From NCBI GenBank assembly GCA_003531585.1, contig DQFX01000020.1, positions 21,916 through 85,915 of the forward strand: 64,000 bases of DNA. Reading direction: 5' to 3'. The notes under the pieces were generated by a model. It searched no databases. It was not told the origin of the DNA and saw nothing but the letters and a program-made list of their open reading frames with translations. This document shows, piece after piece, positions 7,503 to 14,604 of this stretch; position 1 is the stretch's first letter; the number at the start of each line of letters is the position of its first letter. The stretch is from Oscillospiraceae bacterium. Lineage in GTDB: Bacteria; Bacillota; Clostridia; Oscillospirales; Ruminococcaceae. Made by a program: the position numbers and the translations under genes.

Positions 7503-8176
7503 TTGTCGTCTCCTCCTATCACATAGCCCTCTCCGACACGGTTCACGACCGGGTCGTACCCAAGCGCAGCACGGAGTTTCCTGCGCAGAGCCGAAATGTG
7601 AACGCGTATCGAATTACTGAAGCTGTCCACACTGCCGTCCCAGACGTGTTCAATAAGCTCTTCCTGGCTTACCGGGCGGCCCTCGTGCAGCATGAGATAT
7701 TCAAGCACTCCGGTCTCCTTTCGTGTAAGTGCGACCGGCGCGCCGTCAACTGAAGCTATCCTTGTCCGGGTATCATATACGAGCCTTCCGCATTTCAGGC
7801 AGACATTGCGCTGAATGAATTGACGGCGCGTCAGGCTGCGTATGCGCGCCTCAAGCTCCGCCAGATGGAACGGCTTGGACAGGTAGTCGTTTGCGCCCGC
7901 GTCCAGCCCCTCCACCTTGTCGGTTATCTCACTGCGTGCAGAGAGAATCAGCACGGGAGTTTCATAGTTCACTGTCCGAAATTCCCGCAGTATGGTCATT
8001 CCGTCCGCGCCGGGCAGGTTGATATCAAGCAGGACCAGGTCGTAACGCTCAACGGCAAGCAGCTCACGGGCTTCATTTCCATCGCCGCATGCGTCTGCTT
8101 CATAGCCGTCCAGACGCAGCTTTTTCGTGATATCGTCACGCAGGGATTTTTCATCTTCAACAACAAGTAAACGCAT
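7499..8176 (-). CDS. OmpR/PhoB-family response regulator
   Basis: A 225-residue regulator. The receiver domain (1-120) has the acidic pair ED (residues 7-8), phosphoacceptor Asp51 in VLLDINLPG and the switch lysine in DYLSKPF (about 101). A winged-helix DNA-binding domain follows (about 130-223, LTRKETGVLEYLMLHEGRPVSQEEL and IRVHISALRRKL). GGAGGACAG precedes the ATG by 6 bases. It is the first gene of the pair with the histidine kinase. TTAA-N7-TTAA direct repeats in the divergent intergenic region (8237-8251) are candidate binding sites. Confidence 0.94.
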   Translation of the reverse strand: MRLLVVEDEKSLRDDITKKLRLDGYEADACGDGNEARELLAVERYDLVLLDINLPGADGMTILREFRTVNYETPVLILSARSEITDKVEGLDAGANDYLSKPFHLAELEARIRSLTRRQFIQRNVCLKCGRLVYDTRTRIASVDGAPVALTRKETGVLEYLMLHEGRPVSQEELIEHVWDGSVDSFSNSIRVHISALRRKLRAALGYDPVVNRVGEGYVIGGDDK

Positions 8177-8236
8177 TTTTGTCTGTCCTCCATTATAATA
8201 GTATTTATATTATAGCACATTCTGATAAAATTTGTG

Positions 8237-8280
8237 TTAATTTCTGCTTAACAGAAAATTTATACTCACTGTGATATAAT
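8237..8280 (+). promoter_or_regulatory. Candidate response-regulator site and -10 of the redox operon
   Basis: TTAA at 8237 and 8248 form a direct repeat with an 11-base period, typical of OmpR-family dimers. The second copy lies within an inverted repeat TTTCTG-CTTAA-CAGAAA (8241-8257). TATAAT is at 8275-8280, but no good -35 lies 17 bases before it, as expected for an activator-dependent promoter. The link to the adjacent regulator is inference. Confidence 0.5.
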
Positions 8281-8309
8281 CATATCATCAAAGAACGGAG
8301 GATAAAATC

Positions 8310-8453
8310 ATGACAAGAAAAAAAGCGCTTGTACAGTCGCTTCTGCTGCTTGCCGGAATATTGATGATATGTTTCGGGATATGGCGCGGAGAGGCGGAAA
8401 CTGTTCTGTCAAAGGCGATACGGCTGTGTATGGAGTGTGTTGGAATTGGATAA
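8310..8453 (+). CDS. CD1871A-family CxxC-motif peptide (47 aa)
   Basis: The ATG at 8310 follows ACGGAGGA by 7 bases. The peptide starts MTRKKALVQSLLLLAGILM, has one membrane helix (about 8-24) and then GIWRGE and a C-terminal IRLCMECVGIG with the CxxC pair. This layout matches the small CD1871A-type family found beside polyferredoxins in clostridia; the family name is from memory. Its stop lies inside the start region of the next gene, so the two are coupled. The CxxC may pass electrons or thiols to the neighbouring iron-sulfur and thioredoxin-like proteins. Confidence 0.8.
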   Translation: MTRKKALVQSLLLLAGILMICFGIWRGEAETVLSKAIRLCMECVGIG

Positions 8454-9366
8454 GAAGAAAAAAACTAAAAAGATATGTTTCCTTGCCCGTTTCCGTTGGC
8501 TGATACAAGCGGCAGCCGTAATACTGACAAATATCCACCTGCCGAATTTCTTTAAGGGAACGTTATATCAGGGAAAAGGGAAATACGCCTGCGTTCCGGG
8601 ACTTAACTGCTATTCCTGCCCCGGAGCCGCCGGAGCCTGTCCCATCGGCGCGTTTCAGGCGGTCATAGGCTCATCGAAATTCAAGTTTTCCTATTACATC
8701 ACAGGTTCGCTCATTCTTATGGGAGTACTTCTGGGACGATTTATCTGCGGCTTTCTGTGCCCTTTCGGCTGGCTTCAGGAGCTTCTGCATAAGATCCCGG
8801 TGCCGAAGCTGTCCACCAAAAAGCTGAAGCCGCTGAGGTATTTGAAATACGTCATACTGGCGGTTTTTGTTATAATGCTTCCGCTGATCGTTGTAAACGA
8901 GCTTGGAATGGGCGACCCGTTCTTCTGCAAGTATATATGCCCGCAGGGAGTTGTGGAGGGCGCTATCCCGCTGGCGATAGCAAACGAGGGCATACGCAGC
9001 GCTCTCGGAGCGCTGTTCTCCTGGAAAACCGGCGTTCTGCTGGCGGTTGTCACGGCAAGTATGTTTATTTACCGGCCGTTCTGCAAATGGATCTGTCCGC
9101 TGGGAGCAGTTTATGCGCTGCTGAACCATGTGTCGCTTTTCCAGATGAAAGTTGACAAGAGCAAGTGCGTTTCCTGCGGCGCCTGCGCAAAGGCCTGCAA
9201 GATGGACGTTGACATCACAAAAAGCCCCAACCATTCCGAGTGTATCCGCTGCGGAATGTGCATGAAATCCTGCCCGACCGGAGCAATATGCTACAAATAC
9301 GGGTTTGGAAATAAATCCGGCGATAAAGCCTGCAATTCAGATGAAACAAAGGAGATAACCAAATGA
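8437..9366 (+). CDS. Membrane 4Fe-4S polyferredoxin (NapH/CcoG-like)
   Basis: A 309-residue protein in frame from GTG 8437; TTG 8440 or 8446 are alternative starts, with GGAG at 8432. It has an N-terminal cysteine cluster (CYSCP.....CPIGA), about four to five membrane helices, and internal CGFLCPFGW and C.WICPLGA motifs, the signature of NapH-type electron-transfer proteins. Two C-terminal ferredoxin clusters follow (CVSCGACAKACK about 240, CIRCGMCMKSCPTG about 268). It is coupled by overlap to the peptide before and the lipoprotein after (ATGA). It probably moves electrons across the membrane to the extracellular thioredoxin-like partner. Confidence 0.9.
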   Translation: MLELDKKKKTKKICFLARFRWLIQAAAVILTNIHLPNFFKGTLYQGKGKYACVPGLNCYSCPGAAGACPIGAFQAVIGSSKFKFSYYITGSLILMGVLLGRFICGFLCPFGWLQELLHKIPVPKLSTKKLKPLRYLKYVILAVFVIMLPLIVVNELGMGDPFFCKYICPQGVVEGAIPLAIANEGIRSALGALFSWKTGVLLAVVTASMFIYRPFCKWICPLGAVYALLNHVSLFQMKVDKSKCVSCGACAKACKMDVDITKSPNHSECIRCGMCMKSCPTGAICYKYGFGNKSGDKACNSDETKEITK

Positions 9367-10244
9367 ACAGAAAAAAGATAACAACAATCGCAGCCTGCCT
9401 TATCATGGCGCTTTCTCTTACCGCCTGCGGCAGCCAGACTTCACAGCCGGGGCAGGAGGGTCAGTCCTCACAGCCGGCGCAGAATACCCAGACTGCGGAC
9501 AGCAGCTCTGTAACTGAACAGAATCTGCTTGACGAAGAAAATAAGATACTCTCCGAAAACCAGGAGCTGTGGGAAAAGGTGTTTGGCGCTATGGACAAAA
9601 ATGTCACGGACAGCGACCTGAGCAAGAACTACGGCGAGTTCCTGCTCGACGCCATTGAAAAGGCAAAGGATCAGTTCACTGACGAGGAATACGAAACTCT
9701 GCACGCAGGAGCGGAAAAAATACGCGATATTGAAAACCAGATAGCGCAGCTTCCGCAGGGCGATTCAGCGTCGGATACAGCTTCGGCGAACTCTTTCCCG
9801 CAGTTTGACGGGTACGATCTTGACGGAAACAAGGTCGACAGCAGCCTGTTTTCTGGAAATGAATTTACGGTCGTGAACTTCTGGTTCAACGGCTGCAAGC
9901 CCTGCGTTGCGGAACTTGGCGAGCTTGACAAGCTGAACAAGAAAATAAGCGAACAGGGCGGCGAGGTTATCGGAATAAACGTTGAGACCCTGGATGGCAA
10001 CGAACAGAACATCGAAACCGCTAAGCAGATACTTGAAACAAAGGGCGCTTCATACCGCAATATCTATTTTGATTCCGCAAGCGACGCAGGCAAGTTCTCA
10101 CTCGGAATAATGGCGTTTCCGACCACATATGTGATCGATAAAAACGGAAACATAGTCGGCGAGCCGCTTCTCGGCGGCATAGACAGCGAGGAAAACCTCA
10201 ACAAGCTTCTTGATACTATCAGCAAAGCAAATTCGGACAATTGA
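9363..10244 (+). CDS. TlpA/ResA-type thioredoxin-like lipoprotein
   Basis: A 293-residue exported lipoprotein: the signal peptide ends in the lipobox LTACGS (acylated Cys about 21), followed by a Ser/Gln-rich linker, a helical acidic region (about 50-135) and a thioredoxin fold (about 145-290). The active site is FWFNGCKPC, followed by GEVIGINVE, and the cis-proline is in MAFPTTYVID. The long helical insert before the thioredoxin fold is not part of standard TlpA. As last gene of the operon it is the probable outer-face thiol reductase fed by the polyferredoxin. The substrate is unknown. Confidence 0.88.
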   Translation: MNRKKITTIAACLIMALSLTACGSQTSQPGQEGQSSQPAQNTQTADSSSVTEQNLLDEENKILSENQELWEKVFGAMDKNVTDSDLSKNYGEFLLDAIEKAKDQFTDEEYETLHAGAEKIRDIENQIAQLPQGDSASDTASANSFPQFDGYDLDGNKVDSSLFSGNEFTVVNFWFNGCKPCVAELGELDKLNKKISEQGGEVIGINVETLDGNEQNIETAKQILETKGASYRNIYFDSASDAGKFSLGIMAFPTTYVIDKNGNIVGEPLLGGIDSEENLNKLLDTISKANSDN

Positions 10245-10346
10245 CACGATAATGCATGCGTGGAAGGCAATGTTATTCAAGCATGACGCATGCAAAATCA
10301 GATAAGTAACGCTTGAAAAGCGCCGACTTATATTTCCTATACACAG

Positions 10347-10381
10347 AAAAGAGAGCTGACTTACAATGTCCGCTCTCTTTT
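10347..10381. terminator. Bidirectional terminator between converging genes
   Basis: AAAAGAGAGC (10347-10356) and GCTCTCTTTT (10372-10381) form a 10-bp stem with A and T runs on both sides. It ends the redox operon from the left and the gene at 10507 from the right. A second inverted pair, TGCATGCGT/ACGCATGCA, lies just before it (about 10253-10294). The rest of 10245-10506 holds nothing else that I can support. Confidence 0.8.
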
Positions 10382-10506
10382 GTATTATGCCTGCTTTGTG
10401 AATCTTACTGTGCCATCAAAGATGTGTTTTCCGTATGTGCTGAAAGCAGCCAATCTGGGCGCTGTGAGCACACCTCTGATAACGGTCTGTCTGAACCAGA
10501 TCCGTC

Positions 10507-10914
10507 TTACACACGCTCAAGGATCATCGTGCCAAATGCGATGGTCAGACATCCGTTCTCATCCACCGGTATTTCGGCGAATGGGTCTACAGTTTCCCCC
10601 AGAACTTCGCCCTCGACCTTGGTATCATAGAAGAACTTTCCGTTCTCCTCTTTCCACGTGGTCTGTTCAATCGGCGCGAATCCGTCTTCATCGATCACGG
10701 CGCCCTGCGACTTTGCCAATTCAAGCTTATCCTCAGGAACGCGCATAAGCGTGTTCATCAGGCCGTCTTCGGTAAATTCGATCCTGTTCGTGAGCATCAT
10801 GATGATCTCGTCAGCGCAATCTCCCTCAGGCAGATTGTCCGGCGTGTAGGACACCGTGCCGCCGTCAGCTGGGAACAGTAATTCCCTGACTTTCCATTTC
10901 CCGATAATGTTCAT
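10507..10914 (-). CDS. Hypothetical small soluble protein
   Basis: A 135-residue acidic cytosolic protein beginning MNIIGKWKVRELLF. The pattern of alternating hydrophobic residues, an opening GKW and a closing CLTIAFGTMILERV suggests a small beta-barrel of lipocalin or FABP-like topology, but no family can be asserted. AAGGAGG precedes the ATG by 7 bases. It follows the gene at 10968 by 53 bases on the same strand. Function unknown. Confidence 0.65.
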   Translation of the reverse strand: MNIIGKWKVRELLFPADGGTVSYTPDNLPEGDCADEIIMMLTNRIEFTEDGLMNTLMRVPEDKLELAKSQGAVIDEDGFAPIEQTTWKEENGKFFYDTKVEGEVLGETVDPFAEIPVDENGCLTIAFGTMILERV

Positions 10915-10967
10915 TGTGACGCCTCCTTTGTATATTAATATATAAGCTCATTGATCCATCAAACGAG

Positions 10968-11549
10968 TTATGCCCATGGGTCCTCAGATTTCGGTGTGCG
11001 GACACCGGTCAGCAGATACTGTTCCCACAGGAACCATTTACCGTCAGAGCCACGCTGACGCAGCTTTATCGGCCGTGGTGAATCCGCCCCGCCGCAGGGA
11101 ATAAAGAGCTTCATGTAGCCAGGCTCCTGACCTGATACGTGATTCGATTCTATAACGATCGTGTATGGCTGTGCAGGAGTATAGTTGTTCTCAGGCGTCG
11201 AGCCGGCGAAGTAAGTGAATGGCAGATACGTCTTTCCATCGCGGAACCGGTCATTCAGGAAAGATATCTCCTGTCCGTTCAGGGGTCGCGGCCCACGCAG
11301 GAAATTCAGCATCTCCGTGCCGATATTCTTGTCAGCCGCATAAGCGCAAAGTGCGAGGACAGTCAGGGCGGCCGTCTTGAACGGCGAATCCATGCAAGCC
11401 TCCGGAAGCGCCTGCATCTCCGCCAGGCTTTCGGGAAGCGCAGTGAACGTGAAAGTTTCACGTTTTGAGCCTATTGCAGACGCAGCCGAGTTTGCGGCTG
11501 TGTTGATCGCCTGATTGGCCGTGCTTTTAAGTTTGTCGAAGATTCCCAT
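10968..11549 (-). CDS. Hypothetical protein, MGIFDKLK type
   Basis: A 193-residue protein read from the ATG at 11549, which AAAGGAG precedes by 7 bases. The longer reading from 11600 would run into the MITE. The first 35 residues (MGIFDKLKSTANQAINTAANSA) form an amphipathic Ala/Asn-rich helix, and the rest is a compact domain with FTFTALPESLAEMQALPE, FLNDRFRDGKTYLPF and KWFLWEQYLLTGVRTPKSEDPW. Similar proteins with this opening occur in Ruminococcaceae as uncharacterised DUF proteins. No signal peptide. The MITE lies directly upstream and may have separated it from an earlier promoter. Confidence 0.65.
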   Translation of the reverse strand: MGIFDKLKSTANQAINTAANSAASAIGSKRETFTFTALPESLAEMQALPEACMDSPFKTAALTVLALCAYAADKNIGTEMLNFLRGPRPLNGQEISFLNDRFRDGKTYLPFTYFAGSTPENNYTPAQPYTIVIESNHVSGQEPGYMKLFIPCGGADSPRPIKLRQRGSDGKWFLWEQYLLTGVRTPKSEDPWA

Positions 11550-11576
11550 TGTTAAACTCCTTTCAGAATGAATTAT

Positions 11577-11738
11577 GGTAACCTCTAAAAACCGGGACAC
11601 GAGCAGATTTCGTACATGACTTATATCAGATGCTAGGCGTCAAACCGCAGGAATACTTGATGTATTTCAAGGTTTGACAACGAAGCAGATGATATAAGTC
11701 ATAGAAATCTGCCGTGAAGGAGGTTTTTAGAGGTTACC
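11577..11738. mobile_element. 162-bp MITE with 17-bp terminal inverted repeats
   Basis: The ends GGTAACCTCTAAAAACC (11577-11593) and GGTTTTTAGAGGTTACC (11722-11738) are perfect inverted repeats. The whole element folds into one long imperfect hairpin, since further matched stretches (GCAGATTTC, ATGACTTATATCA, GTCAAACC) continue to the centre. TTAT flanks both sides (11573-11576 and 11739-11742), a likely 4-bp target duplication. No coding capacity, so it depends on a transposase elsewhere. Related terminal sequences occur at 6307 and 14453. Confidence 0.85.
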
Positions 11739-11746
11739 TTATGACT

Positions 11747-13033
11747 TCAGCCTGCGCCTTCGCAGACATAAAGTGTGTAATTTATCCCGTTCCCAGGATA
11801 TTTATACGGTTTGGTGCATCCTTTATCAAGGTACACCGTACCCCACCGGCAGTACTCAGCCGCATCAAACTCCCAGTCCGAGGGAATCCGGAAAGTCTGT
11901 CTTACCGTTCTGCCATCAGAGTAGAGCAGGTTGAGCGTCACGGTGCGCAGCGGCTTTTTCCACGCTGCGATCGTATCCGGCTCGGTAACTTTCTTGCCAT
12001 AGTCAAACTTTGCCGTGTAGTATGACACGTCATTTTCATCGAACGACTCGACCTTCTTCAGTGCGAGAGTTCCGCGGTCAATTGTATATACGGTGCTTGA
12101 AGAGCCATAATCTATGAAGAACATTTCTTCTTCCTGAGTGCAGGTGAGGCGGATAAAGTCCGCTCCATCGCCCGGAAGCATCATGTTGGCGACATAATCA
12201 TCGAGCCATTCGGGCGAAGTGCCGGCAGGCATTACGCTGACCTTGCCGTTGTCGTCGGTGTAAAAGCTGTACTCGTCATAGTGTCCAACTGACCCTCCAT
12301 CGATCCAGAAAGCATATCCGTTGTCAGTTTTGATCGAATGGGAGATCGCCCCGAATCCGTTTGAATAATCCTCGGTAATGGTGAGATTCTCGTATATCGG
12401 GAGCAGGTTTGAAAGAAGATTTGCGTCATGAAGAAGTTCCGGCGTAAAATCAAGGTCGTAAAACTCGCTGCGGCTGAACTCGGAGAGTGCATAGCCGTCG
12501 TTTTTCTTATTGAACCCGATGCTGAATACAATCTCCTCGACTGCGTTGAAGCGCAGATGTTCGCGTATCGTGACTACGAATGTGCTGTCTCCGGTTTTCT
12601 CGCAGTTCACCTCAGAGGAAACTCCGAGATACGAACGAAAATATTCATAAATATCGGGAAATTCCCAGCAGGTTTTGCCGTCGTTGACCACGCATTTTGT
12701 GTTGACTGTATCCGGAGGAGCTGCGGCAGCCTCACCGCTCAGTATGACATTCTGAATTTCCTTCAGCTGATCCCCGGACAGCACGGCGTCATCTGAAAAT
12801 TCAAGATTTGCCTTGTATGCCGCATACCAGCCCGCCGTGTTCCACGCGAACTCCGGCGTGTCCGTGTCAATGCTGCCGTTCCATGCCAGTGTGCGGTAGG
12901 ACAGGGCGGCAGATATTGCGAGAGCTTCCAGGTCGTCAAATTCAGTGTTTTCGATTCTGTATCCGGAAATGCAGGAAATAAAGATGGATATCGCTGAGAT
13001 GAGAGAAGTAATTCTGTTCATAATCTTTACCAT
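11747..13033 (-). CDS. Secreted protein of unknown function
   Basis: A 428-residue protein, or 424 from the second ATG at 13021; neither start has a clear ribosome site. The N-terminus MNRITSLISAISIFISCISG is a signal peptide or lipoprotein-like leader. The mature protein is acidic and rich in aromatic residues and beta strands, with three cysteines near ECRWGTVYLDKGC-type segments in the last 35 residues. No family recognised. The stop codon lies 8 bases from the MITE end. It may belong with the lipoprotein gene upstream at 13262. Confidence 0.65.
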   Translation of the reverse strand: MVKIMNRITSLISAISIFISCISGYRIENTEFDDLEALAISAALSYRTLAWNGSIDTDTPEFAWNTAGWYAAYKANLEFSDDAVLSGDQLKEIQNVILSGEAAAAPPDTVNTKCVVNDGKTCWEFPDIYEYFRSYLGVSSEVNCEKTGDSTFVVTIREHLRFNAVEEIVFSIGFNKKNDGYALSEFSRSEFYDLDFTPELLHDANLLSNLLPIYENLTITEDYSNGFGAISHSIKTDNGYAFWIDGGSVGHYDEYSFYTDDNGKVSVMPAGTSPEWLDDYVANMMLPGDGADFIRLTCTQEEEMFFIDYGSSSTVYTIDRGTLALKKVESFDENDVSYYTAKFDYGKKVTEPDTIAAWKKPLRTVTLNLLYSDGRTVRQTFRIPSDWEFDAAEYCRWGTVYLDKGCTKPYKYPGNGINYTLYVCEGAG

Positions 13034-13261
13034 AGCTTTCGACGAGCGAAAGCTTTCCTTTCTTCCCGTTTCGGGGCGGTTTTCAGAGAGGATTCGTTTT
13101 GTCGGAAAAGTGCGAAAGTTATGGGATACGCGGAGAAACGTTCAGGCAGCTGCTGTCTGAAATACAGCCGACCTGTTCAAACGAGCGTTCACGCGCCTGT
13201 TTGTGTTATACTGTGCTTGATTCAGAGAATTCCATGGGCTTTTCTGCATAATAAGGTCTGA

Positions 13262-14128
13262 TCAGCTTTGATGTATCTTTTCTGCTGCAAGTGCATAGAA
13301 AGCGCTGATGAGTTCTTCTCCTGCTTCTATCGGTGCGGATTTTGATGTACCGTCCGTAAAGTCAAACGAGAGTCTGTATGTGGTTTCATCAAGAGCGATC
13401 AGGCCGTCGTTGTCCGGCTCCTCATACTGTCTGACCATTGTTACGAGCTGCTGGTTTTTTATGATCCGGAGTATTTCCTCCGCGTCGTTTTCATTTATCT
13501 TTTGTCTTTCAACTTCTGTATGTGCGCCGCTGCCGTCGATAACCGCGTCGAACGAAAAATACCAGGTGTTTTCATCCTTTTCAAGCGTATATGAGTATGA
13601 AGAGGAATGATCCATGCTGCTGCAGCTCACAAAGACAGACGTTATTTCAACGTTTTCTGCCGTCTCATAGTGCTTTTCTGCAAGAGAATAGAGATATCTG
13701 AGCGCCTTGTCGCAGAAAGCGGTTTCCTTTTCTATGCTGTTTCCATCGGAAAAAGTCATTGCGGAGCTGTTTGTCGGTGCGTCGGCTGCATGGAGAATAC
13801 TCAGCGGTCGGTATTTGCTGAGCCGGCTGATCTCGTCTTCCTCCCTGATGATCTCAAGGAATCCCTCAGCGTCTTCAGCCGGAATAGGGAATGAATCGAA
13901 AGATGTATACCCTTCCTTACTCTGCACATAGCAGCTCGCGGAAAAAAGCCAGTTTTCGTCCTGCTTTTGCAGGGAGAACGCATACACCGGATCGCACTCC
14001 GTGCCGTAATACGAGGTGCTGGCACCGATGATGTCATCGGCATTGTATTTTTTATTTCCGCTGCATCCGAAAAGGAGTGATAGAATAGCCATAATTATTG
14101 TCACCCTGCATTTATAGTTCTTTTTCAT
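13262..14128 (-). CDS. Lipoprotein of unknown function
   Basis: A 288-residue protein with a basic N-terminus, a hydrophobic stretch and the lipobox LLFGC (Cys about 22), so it should be anchored on the outer face of the membrane. Two similar halves can be seen: each has a YA/SYSLEKDE(D/N)(N/T)W.FS strand pair and a DAEGFLEIIREED / DAEEILRIIKNQQ segment, suggesting an internal duplication of about 110 residues. GAGGTGACC precedes the ATG by 4 bases. No family recognised; it may be a substrate- or wall-binding protein. Confidence 0.65.
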   Translation of the reverse strand: MKKNYKCRVTIIMAILSLLFGCSGNKKYNADDIIGASTSYYGTECDPVYAFSLQKQDENWLFSASCYVQSKEGYTSFDSFPIPAEDAEGFLEIIREEDEISRLSKYRPLSILHAADAPTNSSAMTFSDGNSIEKETAFCDKALRYLYSLAEKHYETAENVEITSVFVSCSSMDHSSSYSYTLEKDENTWYFSFDAVIDGSGAHTEVERQKINENDAEEILRIIKNQQLVTMVRQYEEPDNDGLIALDETTYRLSFDFTDGTSKSAPIEAGEELISAFYALAAEKIHQS

Positions 14129-14551
14129 GCTTGGTCACCTCTGAAATTCTCATGTGAGCAAATGACGGGCAGAAAAACCGCCTTCAATGGCAGGTGGAAT
14201 GGATTTATCTTCCAAAGTAATAGTGCGCAGTTTCTGAGCGTCTGCTGAATCAATACGCTGCCCAGTGCTATTACGCCTATAAATAGACAATGCTTATTGT
14301 AAACACGCACTGCAAATCTTGCGGCGATATATTTAATGCTTGAAAATTACAGAAAGGAATTAATTTGTATAAAGTATAACATAAATTACAAAAAAAATCA
14401 AGAGGTAAAACCAAAACAGACTGATATGCGTCAAGTTTTATTATACAACAAAGGAAACCTCTAAATACCGGTGCGAAAAGCAAAAATGGGCAGGGCGGAA
14501 TGCCGCTGTTCGTCCTGGAGATAACGCCGGGATTCCAGATGATTTCATAGC
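14129..14551. other. Gene-free stretch with a MITE-like end
   Basis: About 420 bases without a supportable gene. At 14453-14469 GGAAACCTCTAAATACC matches the MITE end GGTAACCTCTAAAAACC in 15 of 17 bases. CTCATGTGAGC near 14150 recurs near 21880. The short minus-strand reading ending at 14125 is hydrophobic but has no ribosome site and is not called. The region probably holds decayed mobile-element sequence. Confidence 0.4.
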
Positions 14552-14589
14552 AAAAAAGGCGGCTTCGGGAAAACCAAAGCCGCCTTTTT
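14552..14589 (-). terminator. Terminator of the GLUG-dockerin gene
   Basis: AAAAAGGCGGCTT (14553-14565) pairs with AAGCCGCCTTTTT (14577-14589). The minus strand carries a run of T after the stem, fitting termination of the long gene that ends at 14605. Confidence 0.85.
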
Positions 14590-14604
14590 ATGACATAAGT
14601 TCAA

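Noticed and set aside
8437..8448. A firm choice among GTG 8437, TTG 8440 and TTG 8446 as start of the polyferredoxin
   Set aside because: All are in frame near GGAG at 8432 and the product differs by three residues at most, so the first in-frame codon was kept.
14125..14310. Minus-strand hydrophobic reading of 61 codons ahead of the lipoprotein gene
   Set aside because: No ribosome site, and it runs through the lipoprotein start region, including its real Shine-Dalgarno sequence.
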